The notes under the pieces: generated by a model | Told to the model about the DNA's origin: nothing | The model's database searches: none | Seen by the model: only the letters and a program-made list of their open reading frames with translations | Made by a program: the position numbers and the translations under genes | Source of the DNA: Caenorhabditis remanei | Taxonomy: Eukaryota > Nematoda > Chromadorea > Rhabditida > Rhabditidae | Assembly (NCBI RefSeq): GCF_010183535.1 | Contig: NC_071329.1 | Span: forward strand, 1,426,001 to 1,490,000 | Reading direction: 5' to 3' | Length of the DNA stretch: 64,000 nt | Part shown: positions 23,807 through 33,737 of the stretch, one piece after another | Position numbering within the stretch: the stretch's first letter is position 1 | Layout of the letters: every line of letters begins with the position of its first letter

Positions 23807-26236
23807 GACAGCCGGCTGAGAGCAGACTGCATAAGGCTTCAGAAGAGAGTGTCTACATATAATGTTGACATAGAAAATATTACTATATTTAAATCAGAAG
23901 CACACAAGTTTATAAAGGTCTAATACATTCGGTTAAAATAACATTGAAACCTAGTCGTCAAAATAATTTAGTATCTCTATCTTGAGCGTTTGAATAATTT
24001 TTCTGTCAAGTTTCATTTATGTGGCTACTATGGTTAGCTTGGATTTCATGAGTCCGGAAAAATATCCGCCACCCTGTAAGAAACGTGATAAATTCAATTT
24101 CATACTCTAGGCGCATGATCGATGTTTCAGAGATGTTTCAGCGAAGCCGCATAACATGGTTTCAAGTTTTTTAGCCATACCCATGCATTTTGGGTAAAAA
24201 TATTTTATTTTGAGCAAAATTTGAAAGTTTACATGACGAGTTGTTGTTCCTTGAATTCTGAGGAATAGTAAAAAATTTGACATTTCTGGGAAAAATTCAA
24301 AAGATTTCAAAAATTTCGTTCAAAAATTAGTTTTGAAAAATTTTTGAATATCAAACCCAGGGCTGACGGGCCGGGCCAAGAAATATTCCAATTTCGGCCT
24401 GGCCCGGCACGTGATAAGTTTGTTATTCTGGATCGTCTAAATTGGTAATAGAATGTTGAAAAATTGGTATGAACCCCATTACAACTCCTAATGTCTCTGA
24501 TTTTTCCTGCTCAGCCATCCCTTCAGCATCCTTTATCACTGTCCTCCATGATTCTGATTTGTTTGCTCCGTGGTAATTGAGAATTCCTTACGAAAACTTC
24601 CGCATTGCTGTGATTTCTCACCCCATTCTGTTAATTTTCTTCTTATCAAGAAATGCGCCACCTCCCTTGCCCTTCCCCTCACTCCTGTTCGCTATAATTC
24701 AGTTTGAATGATTCAACTCAGGAAAATTATCAAAAATGAAATAAAATTTATTTTTTCGAAGATTTTTTTATGGTATGATCAAAAACTGTCAGCACTGGGT
24801 AATAGCCATGAACCTCACGAAAGTGCGCTCCGTTGATGCCGGAACGCGACGCGGCGGACGGCACTGGGAGCTTTGAGAAATCTACTTTTTTCCACTGAAA
24901 ACGTAATAGAAAATATTTGTTTTGAAGAAAAAGGTCAAAATCAACTAGGATAACATTCTCCTGTTTCAGAAAACACAATTTTTAATATAGAATTAAAAAA
25001 ATGCGACAAAGGCAGAGCATTTTTAAGAGATTTCAGACAAGGAAAATTGTGAGAATACTCACAACTGGTAACGTTTGCAACGAAAAACTTTTGAGCAACA
25101 ACAATTTTTTATTGAAAAGGAGAAAAATCACAGCAAAATTAGAAAAATAATGAAAAAATTACACTGCATTTCGAAGAAGCGTTGTTGCGGTGAAATCGAG
25201 CCGAAGATTCACAATTTCAGCTGCTTTCAAGACGTAGAAGTGGAAATCTGAAAGTTTTTTCATGAATCTACGGGAAAACTATCTAAACGAAAAAAATACG
25301 TGGAAAAAATAACCTGTTCGCCATAACCTGTTCGCAATGTTCGCCTTGACTTGTACGTTGATTTCGACCATTTTTCGCTGCATTCGTTGACTGAAAATAG
25401 GTTTTTTTCGGTTCTGTAATAGTATTTCGAACGAAAAACAAAGAAAATGTACGAAAATCTGGTTTAAAACGACAAAAAATTAAGAAGATTAAGCTTTTTC
25501 GAAGAAAAACGAGCTTCGCGGCTCATCATTTCAAAGGAGCCGCGCCGCGCACGCAACGCATCTCTCTCGGTGTCGATTTACGAGAGGAATTTGAGGTTCA
25601 TCGCTGTTACCCCGTGTGTCAGGACTGAAATGAAATAACATGGCAAAATAAACAAACTAAAACTAGCAAAACCATTGTTTTGGAAAATCAAAAATGATTT
25701 ACTGAGAGTGCTCGAAAATTAAAATTGAAGGTTTTATCATACTTCCCGAAAAAGTCGTTCTTTGGGTTCGTCGATACCAGTAGGGGCAACATGGTTCCAA
25801 TACCAAACTTTACGTAGATTCCAAATTTTAAATAAAAAAATGTTTTCTTTTCGGGTCACCGCCGAGATAAAAACGATTTTAAGGAATACCCCCAAAAACA
25901 TCATGAACTTTGAACATTCTCACAATGAAAGTGTTGAGCTGGAATTTTCTTCCGAACACAAAAAATGCTCAAAATAGTGTCTCCAACGATTTCCTGTTGA
26001 GATTTCATAGCTAACTATTTCAGTAAACTTTTTTGAGAAATATCGATTTTTTATTTTTCTACGTAGGTGACGGACCTGGCCAAAAAGTACCCCAATTTGT
26101 TGAAAACACTTTATGCTATTTTTATTAAAATGATTGACAAATCGGATTTAGTAAACTTTTTTCGTGTGCCCATAGTCAGCTGTTCGATGCTCGATTGAGT
26201 CATAGAGTGCGTCAAACACATACAGTGAGTTGTTGG
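23807..26236. other. Divergent intergenic region between F-box genes A and B
   Basis: No exon is supported. It holds a CGGCCC fragment at 24360-24420, an inverted-repeat element at 24795-25614 and AT-rich filler. Open frames at 24107-24310, 24748-24978 and 25762-25977 overlap repeats or match nothing. Confidence 0.45.
24795..25614. mobile_element. Candidate inverted-repeat element, about 820 bp
   Basis: The left end reads GGGTAATAGCCATGAACCTCA and the right end, on the other strand, GGGGTAACAGCGATGAACCTC, an imperfect repeat of about 22 bp. Just inside each end is a GC-rich patch (GCGACGCGGCGGACGG left; CCGCGCCGCGCACGC right), while the middle is AT-rich. No transposase frame is visible and I could not confirm a target duplication, so the borders are approximate. 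Confidence 0.5.
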
Positions 26237-26254
26237 GAATCGGCTGTCATCATA

Positions 26255-26292
26255 GTTTTCCCACAACCCATGAACATTTTCGTTGCGAGACC
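26255..26292 (+). promoter_or_regulatory. Conserved upstream block, gene B copy
   Basis: GTTTTCCCACAACCC, a gap, then TTTTCGTTGCGAGACC, about 80-120 bp before ATG 26374. It matches the gene A block closely and is likewise preceded by GGCTGTCAT. Confidence 0.6.
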
Positions 26293-26514
26293 ACTATTTG
26301 CCTTCATTTGATTGCTATCGATCCCTTACCCCTGGTGCCCCCTTTCATCGATATTTTCTTAAGTGCAACAGGGATGGCCGTTGATTCAAAGTTTAACGTT
26401 TTCAATCTTCCAAAAGTTGCACTGCATGTAGTTTTACGCTTGATGCATCCTATTGAATTGTAAGTTTATTTATAATTAAAGCAAGAGAGAGTCAAATTGA
26501 CGACTTACCATTTT

Positions 26515-26912
26515 CAGTACCGCTCAAAAGTATATTAAGTTTTGCCTTTTTCAGTTGAAAATGCCCAACTTTGAGAGGGTGTCATAGTGAAACTAACTGG
26601 CCCACAAAATAACACAGTTAGTTTTACTATGAGAAAATAAGGACCGAACAAACCAAAAATAGAACTCCATTTTTGTAGTGGACAACTTTTTTTGTACGGA
26701 CAGCCCAAGGGAGTTACATATCGACGAAGTAGTTTCTCCCTCAAGTCGACTCATTTCAGCGCAAAATAGTGCAATTTTTGAGCTGTCCCCTTAAAATGAC
26801 CATAATTCTCTAGGGAGTTTTTGTACAAAAACGTTGCCAATTACAAATCGGAGCTCTACTTTTGATTTGTACGATCCATAAAAAGTCTACTTGATGGGTT
26901 AATCAGTATTTA
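26515..26912. mobile_element. MITE, left end intact, in gene B intron 1
   Basis: Starts CAGTACCGCTCAAAAG, continues with GAAAATGCCCAACTTTGAGAG and an inverted GTAGTGGACAAC pair (26660-26870) as in the complete copy at 43218-43675. The right terminal repeat is missing; sequence resemblance stops near 26912, where CGGCCC-type sequence begins (26929-26965). Confidence 0.72.
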
Positions 26913-27465
26913 AAAAACATTTAATTTGAGCCCGGCCCGCCCCGGCCCGGTCCGTGACAAGTTTGATAATTTTCTATTTTTTTCTAAAACTTTGGCGTTT
27001 TAAAATGTTAATAATTCTCTGTTTTTCCTATCTTTGTCCACGGTTTTCTCGAAAACCAGGCCTCGAGGGCAAAAGCTGAATATACACTTGGAATTAGCGT
27101 TTTCTCAGCTTTCCAACGATATAAGTCACGTCCCATAACTCCCAACTGACTCCATGCCCTTTCCTAGTTAGACTGAGAGACGTTCAAAAAGTTCTTTCAA
27201 AATTTGAATTCGCGCCGAACATGCGAAATGCGTCAACAAAAAACGCCAAGTACGCAAACCAAAACACTCTAAAAGCGTGAAATTTTACACTATTCTATTC
27301 CAGAATTGCTTTATCCCTGTGCAGTATACAATCAAATTGGAAATGCAAAAGTTTCACTCGGAGTTTGAAAAAACGAATCGAAACATACAAAGTTTCGTTT
27401 TCATGGAATAGTAACTTACGATTGAAGTTTAAGAGTTCTTCAGAAACTTTTGATGTTGTATTTAA

Positions 27466-28005
27466 AGGAGGACTGAAGTCATATTTTTTTATTTCAGATT
27501 CTGATACTTCAGAAAATTCTGAACAACTTTCATCATTGGAGCATATGCTAAAAATCGCCCTAAATGCCCTAAATTCACGTTTTCCCGGCTCAAAAGGAGC
27601 CTAGATGGAAGAGTTTTCCCACGCGAATTTTTGCCCCCGTGTAGTCCTCTCGGACAAAATTATTTCTTTTTATTTCTCGATTTTTCGTTTTCTTGCTTTT
27701 TTCAACAAGTTTTCGTGTTTTTTTAAATTTATATCGTAAAAAAGAAGGAAAAACACGAAAACTTGTTGAAAAAAGCAAGAAAACGAAAAATCGAGAAATA
27801 AAAAGAAATAATTTTGTCCGAGAGGACTACACGGGGGCAAAAATTCGCGTGGGAAAACTCTTCCATCTAGGCTCCTTTTGAGCCGGGAAAACGTGAATTT
27901 AGGGCATTTAGAGCGATTTTTAGCATATGCTCCAATGATGAAAGTTGTTCAGAATTTTTTGAAGTATCAGAATCTGAAATAAAAAAATATGACTTCAGTC
28001 CTCCT
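27466..28005. mobile_element. TTAA-flanked near-perfect palindrome inside an F-box exon
   Basis: Arms of about 268 bp each are almost exact inverted copies meeting near 27733. Ends AGGAGGACTGAAGTC and GACTTCAGTCCTCCT; TTAA lies directly outside both (27462-27465 and 28006-28009). Mirror frames on both strands read the same peptide (core VEKSKKTKNREIKR), a sign of arm identity and not of coding. TTAA targets and clean-looking integration fit piggyBac-type mobilisation, inferred because no transposase is here. A shorter copy is at 11913-12301. Confidence 0.88.
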
Positions 28006-29021
28006 TTAAGATGATGGATTTGATGAAAGAAGAGCGGCCAATTGTGTTGGATGGTCTGTTCAAGTTAGATGGACTATATTTTTCAAGTTGGGTACCGCGG
28101 GAAGAAAATCTTCTATATAACAGATTGTGGCCCGAGTAAGTTATATATTTCGTGTATTCAAAGTAAAATCCAAAAAAGCGAGATGGTCTGGCAAATTTGC
28201 AAATCTGGTCTGTTCCATGATAACATTTTTGTATCGTAATTTCAGGGTTTGCGCGAGTTCCTTAATATAACAAAAATTGTTTGAAACTTCAAGTGTCAGC
28301 CCGTTCCGGTCCGATTTTAATTCATGACCTCAAGTATCATATTTAGTTGTAATTCTATACGAATAACCTTTCCTATTCTTTCAGTGATCCAAGAACTATA
28401 CCTCAATACTCGTTGAGAATATATTATTTCAATGATGTCGTCTCTTCACTCAAAACAATGTCATTTTATTTGTCGAACCTGTTCGGTATGCCACCAACGG
28501 CTCTCTTCTTTCCTTGTCGTTTTTATGAAACAGATGACATCAAGAAAATTATGGATATCTATTGCACTAAGGAGACTAACATTAATTCTCTAGAATTGAG
28601 TAATTACCCGAGAAATGCAACAACTGATGATGATGAGATTCTCACTTTAATTTTGAAACAGCAAAATGCCACATCAAATTTGCATTTATTATTCAAACCT
28701 ACTTTGAATTTCACATTCGATTTCAACACTCTTCGGAATACACCGAAACATCTAGAAATCGAGTATTCTGCGTGGGTAACTTGGGAACAATTACTGTCAC
28801 TTGAATCTGAAACTGCTTGTCTACTGAAATCAAACTTCCCGAGCTCAGATTTCAAAACTTTAATTGAGTTGTGGAGAGATGGTTGGACACCGAAATGGAA
28901 GAGTTTGATGGTAGAGTTTAAGACGAGCTTGGATATCGATTCTTATGTTTCCGATGAGTTCAAGGAGATCGAATCGGGCAAAGAAAGACAAAAGAGCATT
29001 TTTTTGAGGTGAGTTAGATGT

Positions 29022-29757
29022 TTTTTACTAGGGAAGACCTCCGGGTGACCATGGAGTTATAGGGCTTGGCATATATCATGGAAATCTGAAAAAACGCTGA
29101 TTCCAAATATACATATTCAGGTTTTTGCCCCCGAAACCTTGTATTCGAGAAAACATAATCAACGTTCCAAAGAATGACAACTTATTACCATACTTGAAAA
29201 CCGGGCCGGCGCGTAACTCTCCTCAAACTCAATATTATGGGTTGAAAAATATACCAAGACGTAGATCTCGACGAGTGCTATGTCTGTGACCTACTACGGA
29301 CCGGATGGCTAATCGGTAATGTGCCGCGGGCCGGGCTAGAATGGCTTTTTTGACCATTTTCGCATTTTTGGCACTTTTTCCCGGTCCGCGGCACATTAAC
29401 AAATAACCATCCGGCCCGTAGTAGGTCAAAGACATAGAACTCGTCGAGATCTACATTTTGGTATATTTTTCAGCTCATAATATTGAGTTCGACGCGAGTT
29501 ACAAGCCGACCCGTGTCGGCCCGTTTCGGCCCGGTCTGCAGGTACCCTTCTGACACGCGAAAATTTTTTGCAATTTCTTGCAATTTTGCTAAAAATGTAG
29601 CATTTCTCTGTTTTTGCCGAACTTTGACCTCTTTTTCTCGAATACCAGTCCTCGAGGGCAAAGACTGAATGGATATTTGAAATCAGCGAAATTTCAGCTT
29701 TCCAATCATATAAGTCACGTTCCAAAACTCCACGGTCACTCGTAGGCCTTCCTTAGG
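29022..29757. mobile_element. Nested foldback in gene B intron 3
   Basis: An outer inverted pair (29022-29160 and 29625-29757; ends CTAGGGAAGACC and GGCCTTCCTTAG) encloses a CGGCCC foldback at 29193-29542 flanked by TA. The outer arms share GGAAA(G)CTGA, CGCTGATTCCAAAT and TCGAGAAA words. Half copies of the outer repeat are dispersed at 8930-9056, 12639-12775, 16968-17103, 27045-27172, 55914-56020 and 59080-59210. The whole composite fits within the intron 29009-29792. Confidence 0.72.
29193..29542. mobile_element. CGGCCC foldback element, copy in gene B intron
   Basis: TA + CTTGAAAACCGGG at the left, CCCGGTCTGCAGG + TA at the right, with the same inner order of GTAGATC, GGCCGGATGGCTA and GGCACATTA words as the copy at 10380-10750. 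Length 350 bp; non-coding. Confidence 0.8.
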
Positions 29758-30122
29758 CTTTTAATAAACCTGACAAATTCTTTCCGTTTCAGAAATAGTT
29801 CAATCCAGGCGTACCGATTCACAACAAGAATCATCACAGCAAGAAACGTTGTCGACAAGACTGGTTATCATCTCACACGATCGGATCAAACAATTGCTAC
29901 AGTTACAATGGAAAATGAGAAAATCGGATGGTTTCATATTCAATCGAACGATCCAAATGCGGAAATGCTCATCCCAGTTACTAAACCGGAACTTTTATTT
30001 TTCAACTGAAATAGAAATGACCGAAAAGTTTATGCATGCAGTCTATCGTAATAATTATAAAATATATTGTCTCCCTGCTTTTTCGAACTGTAAAGAAAAT
30101 TATGGAAAAATCTTGTAATAAA

Positions 30123-30838
30123 AAAGTTTGTTCACATCTAAAAATATGAATACCTTCCCCAGATTTCACTGTCCAGGGAAATATGATCAAAAAAGTGACA
30201 AAAATTTATGAATTTCCACCCTCCTCCATGGTAAAGTGTGACTGACTTGAAGAAAATCAAAAATATTTCTGAATTGAGTTGTTCAGGGCCAAAATAAGAG
30301 ACAAGTCTACCCATGTTTCAGTGAGTTACAGAGACCTCATAGATTAGCTTCCAGCTTTTTTTTAGTCAAAAGTTTGAACTCTTGCAACTTTCCGGATTAT
30401 GATTCAAAATCTTACAAGGGAAGTCTTTGGAGACGCCACTTTCAAACGACCTATAAATTTGGTCATAGGCACTTTTGACTACGGGGAATCCATTTCTGCT
30501 GTCAAAACCTGCGAAATGACTCTGCGAGCCAAGTTATGAGCTCTCAAACTTTTCACATGGTTAAGCGTTTTCACATGAATTCAAGGCTGTCGCACGGCCG
30601 GCCGCGGCCCTCGGCCTTTAGGGCCGCCGAGGCCGCGGATTAACCAAATGGGCTGAATTTTTGTATATCGACTAATCTTTTGGTCCTCTACAAGGCCGCC
30701 TTTGACAGCCTTGCATGAATTTCCAGATCGGCGGTATATACCAGAGTTGCATGGAAGTGAAATTTTCTTATCCGGAAGTCGGAAGTTAATTTCCTTATCT
30801 GGAAATCGGAAGTCGGAAGTGGGAAGCGATTTTCCTTC
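30123..30838. other. Intergenic between genes B and C
   Basis: Contains a half copy (30413-30590) of the foldback at 33233-33650, with GTCTTTGGAGACGCC and GAGCTCTCAAACTTTTCA words, then a very GC-rich patch GGCCGGCCGCGGCCC at 30597-30611. Between 30770 and 30835 the word GGAAGT(C/G)GGAAGT repeats a few times. No gene is supported. Confidence 0.5.
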
Positions 30839-30872
30839 TTTCCCAGAATACCGTTCGTTTTTCGTTGCAAGA
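30839..30872 (+). promoter_or_regulatory. Conserved upstream block, gene C copy
   Basis: TTTCCCAGAATACC, a gap, then TTTTTCGTTGCAAGAC, about 90-120 bp before ATG 30962; matches the blocks of genes A, B and D. Confidence 0.55.
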
Positions 30873-30961
30873 CTCACCGTTGTTGCCCCTATTGGATGTC
30901 TCGTTGCACCTAGCTCGCCCCAAAATCAATATTCCGTTATTATTAATCTGTATTCCATCCA

Positions 30962-32296
30962 ATGACGACAAATCATGCATTTAAAATCTTCCATCTCCCG
31001 AATGTTGCATTGAAAGCCGTTTTAAGTTCCATGAACCCAGTTGAATTGTAAGTTTAATTCATTTGCGTATAGTCATTTATTTGATTTCAGCGTCGCCCTA
31101 TCCCTCTGCACTAAAAAGACCAATTTAATATGTAAAAACCACCGGAAAACCAAAAAACTAAAAGAACACATCAAAAATTTCCAAGTATCGTTTTCATGGG
31201 AAAATGATTTGAAGTTACAGTTCAAAACTGCTTCCAATTATTTTGATTTTAAAGTAATAATACAAAAATTTCACAACGAAAACCATCAAAAAACATCAGA
31301 GAACCTTTTTTCCCTTGATGGATTATATTTTTACAATTGGATTCCACTAGTTTGGAATAACCCTTACAGCAAATTGTGGGCGGAGTAAGTTTTGTTTTTT
31401 TTGTCAAAAAATTGAGTTTTAAGCGACCCCACTTTTGTACGTGAATACTCAATTTTGATTTACTATGCCGGAGATGACGTCGTGCATTCTTTCAACACAA
31501 TTACCACCTATCTATCAGACCTTTTTGATGTTCAACCATCGTTTTTGAGCTTGAATTATAAGTATTTGCAAGATGATATCATTTCGAAGATTATGGATAA
31601 TTACTGTAACGTACACAACTTTGAATTAAAGGACGACGTCAACAAGGATTACAAAATTGTAAACTATAATGATCAAATTATAGTTTCAATTCTTAAACAG
31701 CAAGATTCCACGTTGCAACTGAAATTGTTATTCAACCCACCGCCTGAATTCACTTTCGACTTCAATAGTTTACGGAACACGCCTGTAGTAATTGAAATTG
31801 AACACTCCCACTGGATAACTTGGAACCAACTTCTAGAAATAAAATCCGAAAACGTGTACCTGTGCAGATCAAACTTTTCAAACTTGGATTTGAAGAATTT
31901 AGTTCAAATATGGAAAAACGGATGGACTCCGAAGTGGAAGTGGCTGATGGTGCAGTTTAAGGAGGATTTGGATGTGGATACCCTAATTTCCGAAAGGTTC
32001 ATGAACATTGATTTGAAAGACTGTCAAACAAGTTTTATTTTGAAGTAAGTAATCACATAATATAATACTTTATAAAAAAAATTTTCAGGGATATTTCAAC
32101 TCACGCGTATAAATTCAGAGCAGAATTTCACACTTTTCAAGGAGTCACTACAAAAACTGGATATCATCTAACTCGTCCAGATCACTCAATTGCAACTGTT
32201 ACAGTGGAAAACAATAGAATTGGTTGGTTCTATATGCAATCGAACGAGCCGAATGAGAAACTGATAACTAGAGTAACCAAGCATGCATTTTATTAG
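30962..32296 (+). CDS. F-box/FBA_2 protein (gene C), intact
   Basis: Exons 30962-31047, 31091-31384, 31424-32044 and 32089-32296; frame is kept throughout and gives 402 residues. Exon 1 encodes FHLPNVALKAVLSSMNPVEL, exon 2 FVALSLCTKKTN and a basic helix, exon 3 the FBA_2 segment with WITWNQLLEIKSENVYLCRS, NLVQIWKNGWTPKWKWLM and QFKEDLDVDTLIS, exon 4 GYHLTRPDHSIATVTVENN and GWFYMQSN. The acceptor of exon 3 reads TTTTAAG, not the usual TTTCAG; it is placed there because it is the only site that keeps frame and matches the paralogues. AATAAA at 32439-32444. The role would be that of an SCF substrate adaptor, by family. It is a close paralogue of A, B and D and the most complete plus-strand member. 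Confidence 0.86.
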
Positions 32297-32752
32297 AAAC
32301 CAGCTCAGCCGAGTGGCCCAAAGCAGCAATTGCTGCCCAGTGAACGCGAATTTGGCTTTGGCCTCTCTTTTTTTCGTTTTTCCGGCTGGTGTTTCCCAAT
32401 AGTGCTCGCAACTGTAACTTGATAATTTGTTTTTTTAAAATAAACAAGCACGTTATTACTTAGTCATCTATTTGGGGACGATCCAGATGGGTGTTTCGAG
32501 TGAAGATTCATTTTATTGAAAGTTTTACCCTGATTCCAAAACTTCGTTTAGTTTTTGCAACGTGGACATGTTTCTAGAGTTTTCTTTGGCAGTTTCACAG
32601 TTTGTATAAAATTTAATGCATGCTTCCAACTAATTCTATTTGAAGGTACATATGGATTCCTAGTTTTGTGGTTCATAATTTTGGTATGGAATTTTAATTA
32701 CGGTTATGTTTTCACACAAAAGGTTGTAAGCAAGATTTGTCAAAAATTGATT

Positions 32753-32822
32753 AGACCAGGGTGGAATCGAACCACCATCTACAAGTTGAGTCTCTGCAGC
32801 ACTACCATCCTTCTACCGGTGT
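32753..32822 (-). tRNA. tRNA-like or tRNA-derived sequence, probably a pseudogene
   Basis: On the minus strand there is a perfect T-arm (GGTGG-TTCGATT-CCACC, 32760-32776) followed by seven bases that pair with ACACCGG at 32816-32822 at six of seven positions. GGATGGTAGTGC sits where a D-loop would be. The anticodon arm does not fold into the standard 5-bp stem with a 7-base loop, and the D-stem is poor. I therefore give no isotype. It lies between convergent genes C and D. Confidence 0.35.
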
Positions 32823-33232
32823 GCTCGAAATTCGACTCTCTCCTGCATGAACCTTATAGAGCATATCAAACTTCCTGCATCAGTGACAATAGTCCAGGAC
32901 GGCGCTCGATTGGTTACTCAAAATACTCTTAATAAATGTAAATAGAGTAAATTGTTCTTTTAGACAGTATTTTTTCATTTTCATTTTTGCACAAAATGTC
33001 ACAAAATATTACAATATGTCAGTTGCACTGTAATTTGAATATTGAGTTGCTTAAATGCGTTGCGTCGGTAGTTGACGCCATGGTGAAAAACTGTCGGGAG
33101 ACAGAAATGTTGTGTGTTGAAAAGATGGTGAATGCTGGTCCAGAAGATGAGTGAGCAGTTGTGAGCTGGTACGAGCAGATTTGACCTGAAAATAGAATGA
33201 TTGGCTCATTAAAAAATAGCACTAAGAAGCCA

Positions 33233-33650
33233 AGTCTTAGGAGACGCCACGACCTATAAATTTGGCTATAGGTATTTTCGACTACGTGGAATCCATTTCT
33301 GCAGTCAACAACTGCTAAATATCTATGAGAGCCGCGTTCTGAGCTCTCAAACTTTTCATATGATGAACCCAGTTCACATGGAATTAGAAATCGGCTGCAA
33401 ACACGCCACCGCGCGGTATTATTTGTGTTCCCCAATAATTTACCTGTGCTCGTACGTAGGAAAGATGAGAAAATCTTGCGTATATTACTTGTCGATTTGG
33501 AATCCCATGTGAAATGGCTTCACCATATGAAAAGTTTGAGAGCTCATAACTCGGCTAGCAGAGACATTTAGCAGGTTTTGACTGCAGAAATGGATTACCT
33601 ATAACCAAATTTATAGTTCGTTTGAAAGCGGCATCTCCAAAGACTTTCCT
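33233..33650. mobile_element. Foldback element, about 420 bp
   Basis: Left AGTCTTAGGAGACGCC and right GGCATCTCCAAAGACT bound arms of about 150 bp that carry in mirrored order CCTATAAATTTGG, ATGGATTCC and TGAGCTCTCAAACTTTTCA. Related copies: a half at 30413-30590 and another at about 62985-63252. It lies between genes C and D, next to the 3' end of D. Confidence 0.75.
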
Positions 33651-33737
33651 TGTAAGATATCGGTAGAAAGTCTTGGCAAAAAATTTTCCTAACAAGTCAG
33701 GTTGCTAAAAATCTGAAAAAATGCTCTCAAAATTGAA

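Larger units (their letters stand above)
26374..30009 (+). pseudogene. F-box/FBA_2 gene B, exon 2 interrupted by a TTAA element
   Basis: Four exons as in A, C and D: 26374-26459 (F-box, FNLPKVALHVVLRLMHPIEL), 27304-27465 plus 28010-28135 (one exon split by the 540-bp element at 27466-28005), 28385-29008 (FBA_2 region with WVTWEQLLSLESETACLLKS and GWTPKWKSLMVEF) and 29793-30009 (C-terminal GYHLTRSDQTIATVTMEN). Reading into the element gives a stop at 27602-27604, so the transcript would make only an F-box fragment unless the insert is spliced out. The two flanks of the insertion, counting one TTAA, join in frame, and every other junction keeps frame; outside the insert the gene has no other lesion I can see, so the break looks recent. 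AATAAA at 30117-30122. Other introns carry a MITE (intron 1) and a nested foldback (intron 3). Confidence 0.82.

Noticed and set aside
27590..27881. Two 62-residue frames on opposite strands with almost the same peptide
   Set aside because: They are mirror images produced by the palindromic TTAA element, not a gene pair.
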